From NCBI RefSeq assembly GCF_040546685.1, contig NZ_JBEPOH010000001.1:434001-498000 (forward strand): DNA of 64,000 bases. The letters are read 5' to 3'. Of this stretch, positions 47,916 through 58,390 are shown one piece after another. Numbering within the stretch: position 1 is the first letter of the stretch; each line of letters opens with the position of its first letter. The notes under the pieces are model-generated. The model searched no databases and was not told the DNA's origin. It worked only from the letters and a program-made list of their open reading frames with translations. The position numbers and the translations under genes are program-made. This DNA is from Variovorax sp. OAS795 (GTDB lineage: Bacteria; Pseudomonadota; Gammaproteobacteria; Burkholderiales; Burkholderiaceae_C).

Positions 47916-49307
47916 ATGATGCCCGTCTTCACCCCAGCCGCGACAGCCGACCCCGTCACCTTGCTGGCCGCCGGCGCCGCACGCTCGGCCCAGGCCCTCG
48001 CGGCCGGGGAGGTCGGCGCCGTCCAGCTCTGCGAAGCCGCCATCGCGCGCATCGAGGCGCTCGATGGCGCACTGAACGCCGTGGTGGTGCGCGATTTCGA
48101 CCGCGCACGCCAGCAGGCGAAGGACGCCGATGCGGCACTGGCGCGCGGTGAGCGCCGTCCGCTGCTCGGCGTGCCGATGACGGTGAAGGAAGCATTCAAC
48201 ATCGCGGGGCTGCCGACGAGCTGGGGCCTGCCGCCGTTTCGCGATTTCGTTCCACCGCATGACGCCGTGGCCGTGCAGCGACTCAGGGCAGCAGGCGCGG
48301 TGATCCTGGGAAAGACGAACGTGCCGCCGGGCCTGGCCGACTGGCAATGCGACAACCCCGTGTATGGCCGCACGGTGCACCCCCTGGACCCGAGGCGCAC
48401 GCCGGGGGGTTCGTCCGGCGGCGGCGCCGTGGCGGTGGCCACCGGCATGGTGGCGCTGGAGCTGGGAAGCGACCTGACCGGATCGCTGCGCGTTCCCGCG
48501 AGCTTTTGCGGCGTGTACGCGCACAAGCCGAGCGAAGGCCTGCTGCCGGCGCGCGGCTTTGCATTTCCGGGCACCGAAGAAGCGCCCGCCGGGCTGCCTT
48601 CCGAGATCGGGCCGATCGGCCATTGCCCTGACGACCTGTCGCTGGCGCTCCAGGTGCTCGCCGGGCCCGATGCCGCGCAAGTGGCCCAAGGAGGTTTCGC
48701 GTTGCCCCAGCCGCGCCGCGCGGCCGCAAAGGATTGGCGCGTGCTCGTGGTCACGGCGCATCCGCAGGCCCCGGTGGCGGCCGAGGTGCGCGCGGCCGTC
48801 GAAGGCGCGGGGCAACGGCTTGCGGAGGCGGGCGCAAGCGTGGCACATGCCTCCGACCTGCTGCCGGACCTGGCAGAGATCGGCGACACCTACGGACAGA
48901 TCGTCGAGACCGTGCTCGCCCATCTCGAGCCGGGCGGCCGCTCGCCGTTGGCGCTCTCCGCCTGGTTCGATCTGATGGCCAGCCGCACGCGCATCCGTGC
49001 CCAGTTGCGCGCGTTGTTTGCGGAATTCGACGCGGTACTGTGCCCTTCGGTCGGGTGTGCGGCCTTCGAGCATGTGAGCGAACCGGATCTCACAAAGCGA
49101 GCGATCACTATCGATGGAACGCCGGCACCGTATGAGACCTTGGGTGCCTGGGCGTCACTCGCGAGCCTTGGCGGGCTGCCCGCGACGGCGGCGCCGGCCG
49201 ACTTCACCAAGCGCGGACTGCCGCTGGGCGTGCAGATCGTCGGCCCCTTTTTCGAGGACCGCAGCACCATTGCCCTGGCTGGCTTGCTCGCCGGATACGC
49301 CCGCTGA
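47916..49307 (+). CDS. Amidase-signature family amidase
   Basis: A 463-residue amidase. The Ser-cisSer-Lys triad is visible: Lys91 in PMTVKEAFN, cis-Ser in TPGGSSGGGAVA (162-172), and nucleophile Ser190 in GSDLTGSLRVPA. It cuts a carboxamide; the substrate is not evident. A second ATG at 47919 has better spacing from the GGAG at 47908-47911. The start is eight bases from the divergent CYTH gene, so promoters must lie inside each other's coding regions. Confidence 0.92.
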   Translation: MMPVFTPAATADPVTLLAAGAARSAQALAAGEVGAVQLCEAAIARIEALDGALNAVVVRDFDRARQQAKDADAALARGERRPLLGVPMTVKEAFNIAGLPTSWGLPPFRDFVPPHDAVAVQRLRAAGAVILGKTNVPPGLADWQCDNPVYGRTVHPLDPRRTPGGSSGGGAVAVATGMVALELGSDLTGSLRVPASFCGVYAHKPSEGLLPARGFAFPGTEEAPAGLPSEIGPIGHCPDDLSLALQVLAGPDAAQVAQGGFALPQPRRAAAKDWRVLVVTAHPQAPVAAEVRAAVEGAGQRLAEAGASVAHASDLLPDLAEIGDTYGQIVETVLAHLEPGGRSPLALSAWFDLMASRTRIRAQLRALFAEFDAVLCPSVGCAAFEHVSEPDLTKRAITIDGTPAPYETLGAWASLASLGGLPATAAPADFTKRGLPLGVQIVGPFFEDRSTIALAGLLAGYAR

Positions 49308-49316
49308 AAAAATATG

Positions 49317-49361
49317 TGGACACCGTCCATTTTGTTTGATATCTTTTGTGGACGGTGTACA
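49317..49361. promoter_or_regulatory. Pair of 13-bp palindromes, likely operator of the VOC gene
   Basis: TGGACACCGTCCA (49317-49329) is a perfect TGGAC-N3-GTCCA palindrome. TGGACGGTGTACA (49349-49361) is the same with one mismatch. Centres are 32 bases apart, about three helix turns, and the AT-rich spacer TTTTGTTTGATATC can hold the promoter. A TetR- or similar dimeric repressor is the likely user; no such gene is adjacent. Confidence 0.65.
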
Positions 49362-49412
49362 CAACACACCGGCAAACATCCGATCCACTCTTCATCGCAA
49401 CAGGAAGGCACC

Positions 49413-49835
49413 ATGGCCAACAAGCAGATCTTCGTGAACCTCGCCGTCAAGAACCTCGAGAAGTCCAAGGCTTTCTTCGCCGCGCTCGGCTATACCTTCA
49501 ACGAGAAATTCACCGACGCCAACGCCGCGTGCCTGGTCATCCAGGAGGGCAGCATCCATGCGATGCTGCTGGCCGAGGATTTCTTCAAGACCTTCACCGA
49601 CAAGAGCCTCACCGACACCAGCAAGAGCACCGAGGTGCTGCTGTGTCTCTCGTGCGAAAGCCGCGCCGAGGTCGACGAGATGGTGGCCAAGGCGGTGGCC
49701 GCGGGCGGCACGGTGCCGCGCGCGCCGCAGGACTACGGCTTCATGTACGGCCACGGCTTCCAGGACATCGACGGCCACCTGTGGGAGCTGATGTACATGG
49801 ACCCGAACGCCGAAGTGGTCCACCAGAATCCGTGA
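49413..49835 (+). CDS. VOC-superfamily (glyoxalase/bleomycin-resistance-like) protein
   Basis: A 140-residue vicinal oxygen chelate protein. Seen: QIFVNLAVKNLEKSKAFFAALGYTFNEKF first beta-alpha-beta unit and YGHGFQDIDGHLWELMYMD second half, with metal-type Glu in the last strand. The start at 49413 follows AGGAAGG. Relatives bind metals or antibiotics or act as dioxygenases. A twin palindrome upstream suggests induced expression, perhaps with the pirin gene downstream. Confidence 0.9.
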   Translation: MANKQIFVNLAVKNLEKSKAFFAALGYTFNEKFTDANAACLVIQEGSIHAMLLAEDFFKTFTDKSLTDTSKSTEVLLCLSCESRAEVDEMVAKAVAAGGTVPRAPQDYGFMYGHGFQDIDGHLWELMYMDPNAEVVHQNP

Positions 49836-49995
49836 CGCCGCGCGGCCGGAAAGAACGAGCGCGATGCCCATCGTTCCATATGCGCTTCTCACTGTTGCGC
49901 GGAAGGGCCCTTCCGTGCAGCGCGGGCGCCCCGATATTCCGAAGAGCAGCGCCGCCGACTCCTCCGCGGCGCGCCCCAAGGAAAGGAATACCGAG

Positions 49996-51075
49996 GTGCC
50001 TAGCAACAACAACCGCCCTGAAGAAAGCCGCAGCCCCGTGCTGCAGGTGAGCCCGCTGGGCTTTCCGTGGCAGACGATCGATCCGTTCCTGTTCTGCGTC
50101 TATCACGACGACGCCTATCCCAATGCCAACGCGCAGATGGGGCCCGAAGCACCGCTCGCCGGCCGGCAGATCGGCCAGGACTTCAGCCGCAAGGACGGCT
50201 GGAGCATGTACCACGGCCAAACGGTGCCCGGCTTTCCCTCGCACCCGCACCGAGGCTTCGAGACGGTGACCATCGTGCGCAAGGGGCTTGTAGACCATTC
50301 CGACTCACTGGGCGCCACCGCGCGTTTCGGCGGCGGCGACGTGCAGTGGCTCACGGCCGGCAAGGGCATCGTGCATTCGGAGATGTTTCCGCTGCTCGAC
50401 ACCCAGGCGCCGAACCCGCTGGAGCTGTTCCAGATCTGGCTCAACCTGCCGGCCCGGAGCAAGATGGCCGAGCCGCACTTCACGATGTTCTGGTCGGAAG
50501 CGATTCCGCGCTTTGCATCCACCGATGCGAAGGGCGGGCGCACGGACGTCGCAGTCATCGCGGGCCGCATCGGCGATGCGGCGACCAATGGGCAGGAGCC
50601 GATCGCGCCGCTGGCACCGCCGCCCGATTCGTGGGCCGCAGAGGCCGATGCCGACGTCGCGATCTGGACCCTGCGCATGACGCCCGGTGCGCAATGGACG
50701 CTGCCGGCCGCCGCGGGCGCCGGCACGCGGCGCATGCTGTACTTCTTCAAGGGCGGCTTCGCACACATCGCGGGCCGGCGTGTGGAAGGGCCCGCCGCCA
50801 TCGAATTGCGTGCCGACGTGCCCGTGGAGGTGGTCAATGGCGACGGAGAAGCCGCCGAGTTCCTGCTGCTGCAGGGCCGCCCCATCGCAGAGCCGGTGGT
50901 GCAGTACGGGCCGTTCGTGATGAACACACAGGCCGAGATCAGCCAGACCCTGGCCGACTACCGCCGCACGCAGTTCGGCGGCTGGCCCTGGGACGATCCG
51001 GCGCCGGTGCACGGCAACAGCGCCGCGCGCTTTGCGCGGCATCCCGGCGGGCGCGAGGAACTGCCACGGGCCTGA
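49996..51075 (+). CDS. Second pirin family protein (longer form)
   Basis: A 359-residue pirin. Metal-cupin motif PGFPSHPHRGFETVTIVRKG is followed by GGGDVQWLTAGKGIVHSEMF; the C-terminal cupin follows from about residue 260. The GTG start at 49996 has AAGGA eight bases before it. The frame extends back to 49864 but its first 44 residues look unlike pirin. It differs from the pirin at 41705 in length and motif spacing. It lies 160 bases after the VOC gene. Confidence 0.88.
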   Translation: MPSNNNRPEESRSPVLQVSPLGFPWQTIDPFLFCVYHDDAYPNANAQMGPEAPLAGRQIGQDFSRKDGWSMYHGQTVPGFPSHPHRGFETVTIVRKGLVDHSDSLGATARFGGGDVQWLTAGKGIVHSEMFPLLDTQAPNPLELFQIWLNLPARSKMAEPHFTMFWSEAIPRFASTDAKGGRTDVAVIAGRIGDAATNGQEPIAPLAPPPDSWAAEADADVAIWTLRMTPGAQWTLPAAAGAGTRRMLYFFKGGFAHIAGRRVEGPAAIELRADVPVEVVNGDGEAAEFLLLQGRPIAEPVVQYGPFVMNTQAEISQTLADYRRTQFGGWPWDDPAPVHGNSAARFARHPGGREELPRA

Positions 51076-51089
51076 TGCCCGGGGGTCGT

Positions 51090-51380
51090 TCAGACGGTCT
51101 TGAGGATCTCGGTCGCGGGGGCGGTCATGCTCGGCACGAACTCGATCACTTCGGTGGTCGCCACGCCGTTCTGAACGAACGGATCGCGCGCCAGGACCGC
51201 CTCCAGCGCGGCGCGGTCGCCCGAGCGCGCGAAGATCACGCCGCCCTTGCGCGGCACCTGCCGGCCCGAGGCCAGGAAGAGGCCGCTTTCATAGTGCTTT
51301 CGAAGCCACGCCATGTGCCCGTCCATCAAAGCATCGAGCTCTTCGAGGGGGCGGATATAGCTGAGGGTGACGATGAACAT
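51090..51380 (-). CDS. YciI-like (dimeric alpha/beta barrel) protein
   Basis: A 96-residue YCII-family protein: FIVTLSYIRPLEELDALMDGHMAWLRKHYESGLFLASG then GGVIFARSGDRAALEAVLARDPFVQNGVA. The HMAWL and DPF features hold the conserved His-Asp pair. Family function is mostly unknown. It converges with the pirin gene. Confidence 0.87.
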   Translation of the reverse strand: MFIVTLSYIRPLEELDALMDGHMAWLRKHYESGLFLASGRQVPRKGGVIFARSGDRAALEAVLARDPFVQNGVATTEVIEFVPSMTAPATEILKTV

Positions 51381-51525
51381 GGCAAAGGCGGCAAGTGGAT
51401 CGGGAGCTTCGATCCTATGGCCTGAACGGGCGAATCCATGACACCAGAAGTAACGGAGTGATCCAGGTTTTACGGCTTTCTGCTACCGTCATTTCTACCC
51501 GTCCCACTGCGCGAGGAAACCGCCC

Positions 51526-52596
51526 ATGCCGCTGCGGCCGACGCCCCTTTTGCAACCCAGCTTCGTACCGCCTTACCTGCTGGACCGGCTGGCGGAACAC
51601 GCCGGCGCGCACGCCAGCGCACGCGCCGCACAGACGCGGTTGATCGACCGCGAACACCGCGGCTTGCGCGAGGCCGTGGGCTCCAATGGCGTGTCTTCCG
51701 GCCCGGTGCCGCGCTACCTCCGGCGGGGCTCGCCCGCGCGCGCGATCCACGACGCGGAGCACACCATGGCCTTGCCCGGCCGGCAGGTGCGCGCCGAAGG
51801 CCAGGCTGCCATCGGCGACATCGCGGCCGACGAAGCCTACGACTACCTGGGCGCCACCTACCGCCTGTACCACGACGTCTTCGAGCGAGATTCCATCGAC
51901 GCCGCGGGCATGCCGCTGACCGGCAGCGTGCATTACGGCAACGACTACGACAACGCATTCTGGAACGGCAGGCAGATGGTGTTCGGCGATGGCGACGGCG
52001 ACGTCATGAACCGCTTCACCATCGCCGTGGACATCATTGGCCACGAGCTCACGCATGGCGTCATCGACCACGAATGCGGCCTCGTCTACCAGGGACAGCC
52101 CGGCGCGCTCAACGAATCGATCTGCGATGTGTTCGGCGCGCTCGTCAAGCAGCATCTGCTGAAGCAGACGGCGCAGCAGGCCGACTGGCTGGTGGGCGCG
52201 GGTCTTTTCACCGGCAAGGTGAAAGCGCGCGCGCTGCGCTCGATGGCCGAGCCCGGCATGGCCTACGACGACCCGGTGCTGGGCCGCGACCCGCAGCCTG
52301 CCCACATGAAAGACTTCGTCGACACGCGGCAGGACAATGGCGGCGTGCACATCAATTCCGGCATTCCGAACCGCGCCTTCCATCTCGCTGCCACGGCTGT
52401 TCCGGGCCCGGCATGGGAAACGGCGGGCCGCGCCTGGTACGACACTGTCTGCGACAGGCGGTTGCGCCAGGACGCCGACTTTGCGGACTTCGCGCAGCTC
52501 TGCATAGAGAATGCGGCCAGGCGCTTCGGCACCGGCAGCGCAGTGCACCAGGCAGTGGGCACCGCCTGGAACACCGTGGGAGTCTCAACGTCATGA
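51526..52596 (+). CDS. Protealysin-like M4 metallopeptidase
   Basis: A 356-residue thermolysin-family protease. The zinc motif is GHELTHGVIDHE with His173, Glu174 and His177; the third ligand is Glu197 in GALNESICDVFG. The C-terminal catalytic His lies in GGVHINSGIPNRAF. The short propeptide has a PPYLL motif near residues 15-19, as in protealysins, and there is no signal peptide, so it is probably cytoplasmic or released by another route. Its stop overlaps the start of the emfourin gene (ATGA). Confidence 0.93.
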   Translation: MPLRPTPLLQPSFVPPYLLDRLAEHAGAHASARAAQTRLIDREHRGLREAVGSNGVSSGPVPRYLRRGSPARAIHDAEHTMALPGRQVRAEGQAAIGDIAADEAYDYLGATYRLYHDVFERDSIDAAGMPLTGSVHYGNDYDNAFWNGRQMVFGDGDGDVMNRFTIAVDIIGHELTHGVIDHECGLVYQGQPGALNESICDVFGALVKQHLLKQTAQQADWLVGAGLFTGKVKARALRSMAEPGMAYDDPVLGRDPQPAHMKDFVDTRQDNGGVHINSGIPNRAFHLAATAVPGPAWETAGRAWYDTVCDRRLRQDADFADFAQLCIENAARRFGTGSAVHQAVGTAWNTVGVSTS

Positions 52597-52931
52597 TTCA
52601 GCTTCCGCCCTTGGACCAAGCCTCCGTCGTGCGCGTGACGCGCGAGGGCGGCGTCGCCTACCTGCCGGGGCTTTCGCGCCCGCGCAGCTACCAGTTGGGC
52701 AACTGCAGCGAGGCGCTGCGCCAGCAGATCGGCGAAGCCCTGCAAAGCGCTGCGCCGCATGCGGCGCAGCGCGACGGTCCGGCTTCGCCCGGCGGCGACC
52801 AGCGCTTCTACCGTGTCGAACTGGTGATGCAGAGCGCGACGGCGCATTCGGGATCGATCAGCTTCGAAGTGCCCGAGACCGAGGCGCCCGAGGCGCTGGT
52901 GCATCTGTGGAAAGACGCCGCCGACCGCTGA
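52593..52931 (+). CDS. Emfourin-like inhibitor of the M4 protease
   Basis: A 112-residue protein starting MIQLPPLDQASVVRVTREGGVAYLPGL. Size, layout and position directly after a protealysin gene with a four-base overlap match emfourin (M4 inhibitor), which blocks the active site of the partner protease. Middle and end contain FYRVELVMQSATAHSGSISFEVPE. Assignment rests on context plus the N-terminal pattern. Confidence 0.85.
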   Translation: MIQLPPLDQASVVRVTREGGVAYLPGLSRPRSYQLGNCSEALRQQIGEALQSAAPHAAQRDGPASPGGDQRFYRVELVMQSATAHSGSISFEVPETEAPEALVHLWKDAADR

Positions 52932-53028
52932 CCGAACAACCGGCGCGGTCGCACGCGCGACCCGCGCCTTGGCGGCGGATCTTTTAGATTCGGCGCCTGT
53001 CATCCACCACACACCGGAGCCTCTTTCC

Positions 53029-53337
53029 ATGATCCACGTCGTCGCCATCATCAACGCCAAGCCGGGCCAACGGGCCAAACTGCTCGAAGCCTTTGCCGCC
53101 AACCGCGCGGCCGTGCTGGCCGAAGAGGGCTGCATCGAATACGGCGCCACCGTCGATGCGCAGGGTGTTCCGGCATCGAAGGCCAGCTTCGGTCCCGATA
53201 CTTTCGTGGTCATCGAGAAATGGGAAACGCTGGCCCACCTGCAGGCGCATGGCGTCGCGCCGCACATGAAAGCGCATGGCGAGAAGACCAAGGCGCTGGT
53301 CGAGAGCAAGCTGATCCACGTGCTCGAGCCGGTCTGA
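53029..53337 (+). CDS. Antibiotic biosynthesis monooxygenase (ABM)-fold protein
   Basis: A 102-residue dimeric ferredoxin-like protein: IHVVAIINAKPGQRAKLLEAFAANRAAVLAEEGCIEYGATVD and FVVIEKWETLAHLQAHGVAPHMKAH. The pattern is close to YgiN-type quinol monooxygenases. The ATG at 53029 was chosen over one 20 codons upstream, where the sequence is not protein-like. Confidence 0.88.
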   Translation: MIHVVAIINAKPGQRAKLLEAFAANRAAVLAEEGCIEYGATVDAQGVPASKASFGPDTFVVIEKWETLAHLQAHGVAPHMKAHGEKTKALVESKLIHVLEPV

Positions 53338-53413
53338 ACCGGGCCTTCGCGCGCGGCGCAATGCCTGCTACCCTCGCGCCCGGGAGCAGGCATCTCGAGG
53401 AGGGACCGAAGGC

Positions 53414-54010
53414 ATGGCGATCTTCATCGGACCGCAGCGTCTGCGCTTGCGCGCTTTCACCGCATTGCTCGGCACGCTGGCCGCGGGCCTGCTGGCGTCG
53501 GGCTGCGCGCAGCTTGCCGCGCCGCCCTACGCGGCCGACTACGAAGCACTCGACCGGCTGGAAGCCACGCGACCGGCCATGGTGGCCGTCGCAAAGGTGC
53601 AGCCCACCGATCCCAACGACAGCGTCAACTCGCTGAGCCTGCGCCGCGCAAGACTGCTGTCGCCCAGCGGCACCTTTTCGCAATACCTGGAAGACGCGCT
53701 GATGCGCGACCTGGCGGAAATATCGGCCTACGACCCCAAGGCGCCGACCCGCATCGCGGCGACCCTCCGCGTCAACGAGCTCGACCTTGGCGTGATCAAC
53801 GGCACCGGCCGCATGGACGTGGAGGTGACCGTGACGCGCGCGGCCGCCGAGCGCTTGCGCAAGACCTACCGCGCCGAAATTGCCTTCGATTCGAGCTACG
53901 CCAACATCGTGGCCGTGCCCGCCGGCCAGGCCGCCTACCCGCGGCTGGTGCGCGCGCTGCTGCGCAAGGTCTACGCCGATGCGCAGTTCATCGCGGCCAT
54001 CGCCCCGTAG
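53414..54010 (+). CDS. Lipoprotein of unknown function
   Basis: A 198-residue lipoprotein. The signal peptide ends in LLASGCAQL, with Cys31 as the lipid site. The mature part has beta-rich stretches (TRIAATLRVNELDLGVINGTGRMDVEVTVTRA) and a C-terminal helix, like small outer-membrane assembly-type lipoproteins. No named family recognised. Another lipoprotein gene of the same length follows 19 bases later. Confidence 0.8.
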   Translation: MAIFIGPQRLRLRAFTALLGTLAAGLLASGCAQLAAPPYAADYEALDRLEATRPAMVAVAKVQPTDPNDSVNSLSLRRARLLSPSGTFSQYLEDALMRDLAEISAYDPKAPTRIAATLRVNELDLGVINGTGRMDVEVTVTRAAAERLRKTYRAEIAFDSSYANIVAVPAGQAAYPRLVRALLRKVYADAQFIAAIAP

Positions 54011-54029
54011 CCGCGCAAGAAGAACCTCC

Positions 54030-54626
54030 ATGCCACCGATCCTTCGCCCAACCGCTAGCCTGCTGGCCGCCGCGGCCTTCGCTGCCTTGCTGTCCGCCTG
54101 CGCCCATCCGATCACGATGATCACCGAGACGGCGCCTCCGCGCGCGACGGCCCACCTCGTTCCGAAGAAGGTCGCCTACGTGATGACCGACGCCCAGCGC
54201 GACCAGCAGGTGACCACCGCCGGCGGAAGCGGCGACCGCGTGAGCTACTACCCCTACCGGGACCTCGAGAAGTCGATCCGCGATGCGCTGCGCGCGGTCT
54301 ACCGCGACGTGGTCGTGCTGCGCACAGCCGGCGACGCCAAGGCCAACGAGGCAGCGGGCGTGTCCCTGGTGTTCACGCCGCAGATCAGGACCGATTCGAG
54401 CTCGTCCTCATGGATCACCTGGCCGCCCACGTCGTTCACCGCCGAGGTGGCGTGCGTCGTGACCGACCCGGCCGGCGCCGAGGTGACGCGCGTGCGCGCG
54501 GTCGGCAACGGCACGGCCGCGTTCAACGAGTTCAACGGCGACTACGGGCTGGCCGCCCGGCGCGCAGCGACGCGGATGACGTCGCAGCTCAGCAGCGAGA
54601 TCAGGAGGAACGAGAAGCTGCGCTGA
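54030..54626 (+). CDS. Second lipoprotein of unknown function
   Basis: A 198-residue lipoprotein with a signal peptide ending LLSACAHP. The mature part starts polar, has DLEKSIRDALRAVYRDVVVLR, a Ser-rich stretch TDSSSSSWITWPP, and a beta-rich region FTAEVACVVTDPAGAEVTRVRAVGNGTAAF. It is the same length as the neighbour and shares its beta-rich C-terminal half, so the two may be a functional pair or diverged duplicates. Function unknown. Confidence 0.78.
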   Translation: MPPILRPTASLLAAAAFAALLSACAHPITMITETAPPRATAHLVPKKVAYVMTDAQRDQQVTTAGGSGDRVSYYPYRDLEKSIRDALRAVYRDVVVLRTAGDAKANEAAGVSLVFTPQIRTDSSSSSWITWPPTSFTAEVACVVTDPAGAEVTRVRAVGNGTAAFNEFNGDYGLAARRAATRMTSQLSSEIRRNEKLR

Positions 54627-54652
54627 GGCACCGCCCCGGGTCGGCACGCCCA

Positions 54653-54679
54653 TGAAAAAACGCGCCCGAGGGGCGCGTT
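54653..54679 (-). terminator. Intrinsic terminator after gapA
   Basis: On the minus strand AACGCGCCC, loop CTC, GGGCGCGTT is followed by TTTT: a 9-bp stem with a good U-run, 22 bases past the gapA stop. It also folds on the plus strand with weaker U-content, serving the lipoprotein gene. Confidence 0.85.
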
Positions 54680-54700
54680 CTTCATTGGGGCCGTGAAGTC

Positions 54701-55765
<1,065 letters not shown>

Positions 55766-57874
55766 TCAGTCGCGCAGGGCCGCTTCGACCGTGGCGGCGA
55801 CGTTCTCTGCCGTGAACCCGAAATGCTTGAACAGAGCCGGCGCCGGTGCCGACTCGCCGTAGCTGTCGATGCCCACCACGGCTGCGCAGCCGTACTTCCA
55901 CCAGCCGCCGGTGCAGCCCATTTCGACCGCGATGCGCGGCAGCTTCTTCGGCAGCACGCTCTTCTTGTAGGCCACGTCCTGGCGGTCGAAGGTGGTGGTC
56001 GAGGGCATCGACACCACGCGCACCGCAATTTTCTTCTCTGCCAGCAATTTCTGCGCGGCAAGGGCCAATTGCACCTCGGAACCGGTGGCGATGATGACCG
56101 CGGCGGTCTTCTTGCTCTTGAGGCCGACGGCCTCGGGCTCCGACAGCACGTAGGCGCCGCGGCTGATGTCGCCGAGATCGCCCTTGGGCGCGTAGGCGAT
56201 GTTCTGGCGGCTCAGCAGCAGCGCCGTGGGGCGCGACTGGTTCTGCAGCGCCACGGCCCAGGCCACGGCGGTTTCGGCCGTGTCGCCCGGACGCCAGACG
56301 TCGAGGTTGGGAATCAGGCGCAGCGACGCTGCGTGCTCGATCGATTGGTGCGTCGGGCCGTCTTCGCCCAGGCCGATGGAGTCGTGCGTGAACACGTGCA
56401 CCACGCGGCGCTTCATGAGCGCGGCCATGCGGATGGCGTTGCGGCTGTAGTCGCTGAAGGTCAGGAAGGTGCCGCCATAGGGAATGAAGCCGCCATGCAG
56501 CGCCACGCCGTTCATGATGGCCGCCATGCCGAACTCGCGCACGCCGTAGTTGATGTGGCGGCCGATCACGCCATGGGGCGGCTCGGCCTTGTCGGCGGTG
56601 CTGTCGGGCTTGGCCTCGTCTTCGGCGCCCTGGTTGGGCTGCTGCGGCTGGCCCATGACCACGGCACCGGTCTTCGCATCGAAGCGCAGGGCCGCGGTGC
56701 TCTTGGTGTTGGTGAGGTTGGAGCCGGTGAGGTCGGCGCTGCCGCCGAGCATTTCGGGCAGCGCGGCGGTGAAGGCCTCCAGCGCGAGCTGGCTGGCCTT
56801 GCGGCTGGCCACGGTTTCGCCCTTGGTGTGGGCGGCCACCACGGTGTCGAACGCCACCTGGTGGAAGTTCTTCGGCAGCTCGCCCTTCATGCGGCGGGTG
56901 AACTCGGCGGCAAGGCCGGGGTAGGCCTGGGCGTAGGCAGCGAACTTGTCGTTCCAGGCCGCTTCGGTGCTGGCGCCCTCGGCCTTGTGGTCCCAGTCGG
57001 CGTAGGCTTCCTGCGGCACTTCGAACGGCGCGTAGGGCCAGTTCAGCGCGGCGCGGGTGAGGGTGATTTCATCGGCGCCCAGCGGCTCGCCGTGGGCCTT
57101 GGCGGTGTTGGCGCGGTTCGGGCTGCCCTTGCCGATCTGCGTCTTGCAGATGATGAGGGTGGGCTTGCTGTCCTGCTTCTTGGCCTTGGCGATGGCCTTG
57201 GACACGTCCTTGGCGTCGTTGCCGTCGATCGGGCCGATGACATTCCAGCCGTAGGCCTTGAAGCGCTCTTCGGTGTTGTCGATGAACCAGGGCTTGACCT
57301 GGCCGTCGATGCTGATGCCGTTGTCGTCGTACAGCGCGATCAGCTTGTTCAGGTGCCAGGCGCCGGCCAGCGCGCAGGCTTCGTGGCTGATGCCTTCCAT
57401 CATGCAACCGTCGCCCAGGAAGGCGTAGGTGTGGTGGTCGACGATCGCGTGGTCCTTGCGGTTGAACTCGGCGGCGAGCAGCTTCTCGGCCAGGGCAAAG
57501 CCCACGGCATTGGTGATGCCCTGGCCCAGCGGACCGGTGGTGGTTTCCACGCCGGGGGTCACGTCGACCTCGGGGTGGCCCGCGGTCTTGCTGTGCAGCT
57601 GGCGGAAGTTCTTGAGCTCGCCGATCGGCAGGTCGTAGCCGGTGAGGTGCAGCACCGCGTACAGCAGCATCGAGGCATGGCCGTTCGACAGCACGAAGCG
57701 GTCGCGATCGAACCAGTGCGGGTTGGCCGGGTTGTAGCGCAGGTGTTCGCCCCAGAGTGCGACGGCCATGTCGGCCATGCCCATCGGTGCGCCCGGATGT
57801 CCGGAATTTGCTTGTTGGACGGCATCCATGGCCAGCGCGCGAATCGCGTTGGCCATCAGGGCTTCGTTTGCCAT
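55766..57874 (-). CDS. tkt: Transketolase
   Basis: A 702-residue thiamine diphosphate enzyme that moves two-carbon units in the pentose phosphate pathway. Seen: [24 protein letters not shown]-type equivalent [14 protein letters not shown], the ThDP motif [38 protein letters not shown], and [16 protein letters not shown] in the second half. It is slightly longer than E. coli TktA because of an insertion at [21 protein letters not shown], an acidic low-complexity loop. It is divergent from speD. Confidence 0.96.
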   Translation of the reverse strand: MANEALMANAIRALAMDAVQQANSGHPGAPMGMADMAVALWGEHLRYNPANPHWFDRDRFVLSNGHASMLLYAVLHLTGYDLPIGELKNFRQLHSKTAGHPEVDVTPGVETTTGPLGQGITNAVGFALAEKLLAAEFNRKDHAIVDHHTYAFLGDGCMMEGISHEACALAGAWHLNKLIALYDDNGISIDGQVKPWFIDNTEERFKAYGWNVIGPIDGNDAKDVSKAIAKAKKQDSKPTLIICKTQIGKGSPNRANTAKAHGEPLGADEITLTRAALNWPYAPFEVPQEAYADWDHKAEGASTEAAWNDKFAAYAQAYPGLAAEFTRRMKGELPKNFHQVAFDTVVAAHTKGETVASRKASQLALEAFTAALPEMLGGSADLTGSNLTNTKSTAALRFDAKTGAVVMGQPQQPNQGAEDEAKPDSTADKAEPPHGVIGRHINYGVREFGMAAIMNGVALHGGFIPYGGTFLTFSDYSRNAIRMAALMKRRVVHVFTHDSIGLGEDGPTHQSIEHAASLRLIPNLDVWRPGDTAETAVAWAVALQNQSRPTALLLSRQNIAYAPKGDLGDISRGAYVLSEPEAVGLKSKKTAAVIIATGSEVQLALAAQKLLAEKKIAVRVVSMPSTTTFDRQDVAYKKSVLPKKLPRIAVEMGCTGGWWKYGCAAVVGIDSYGESAPAPALFKHFGFTAENVAATVEAALRD

Positions 57875-58009
57875 GGGCGGAGGACTTTCGGGGAATGTGG
57901 ATTGGGGGGAACCCGCGATTTTACCGGGCTCGCTCCCACCCCCTCCAATACGCGCCCTGCACGCGCCGATGTTCCTTGGCAGCGCGCCGGACTGCTAGAG
58001 TTGCGACCC

Positions 58010-58390
58010 ATGCATGGGCTGCACCTCACCGCCGATCTCCACGACTGCCAATGCGGGATGCAATGGCTCACCGACAAGGAGGCGCTCGGCGCGGTCTGCC
58101 TCAAGGCAGTCGGCGCCGCGGGGCTGCAGCCGGTGGGCACGCTGGTCCATGGATTCCCCGCCACGCCCGAGGGGCCGGGCGGGGTCACGGCCACGGTGCT
58201 GCTGGCCGAATCGCACCTTTGCATCCACACCTGGCCCGAACAGCGCGGCGCCACGCTCGACGTGTACGTGTGCAACTTCGGCGGCGACCATTCGGCCAAG
58301 GCGCATGCGCTGATGGCCTGCCTGCTGGCGCTGTTCCAGCCCCGCCACTGCGAACGCAACGAGCTGATGCGCGGCCAGGTGGCGGCGTGA
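58010..58390 (+). CDS. speD: S-adenosylmethionine decarboxylase proenzyme, class 1b type
   Basis: A 126-residue AdoMetDC. The self-cleavage site is Glu67-Ser68 in AESHLCIHTWPE; the processing His73 and the catalytic Cys88 keep the family spacing (5 and 20 residues after the Ser). The mature pyruvoyl enzyme supplies aminopropyl groups for spermidine. No speE is adjacent. Its stop overlaps the next gene by four bases (GTGA). Confidence 0.93.
   Translation: MHGLHLTADLHDCQCGMQWLTDKEALGAVCLKAVGAAGLQPVGTLVHGFPATPEGPGGVTATVLLAESHLCIHTWPEQRGATLDVYVCNFGGDHSAKAHALMACLLALFQPRHCERNELMRGQVAA

Noticed and set aside
46743..49073. Two long minus-strand frames over the CYTH-CHAD and amidase genes
   Set aside because: They overlap well-supported genes and show Arg/Pro/Ser-rich shadow composition.
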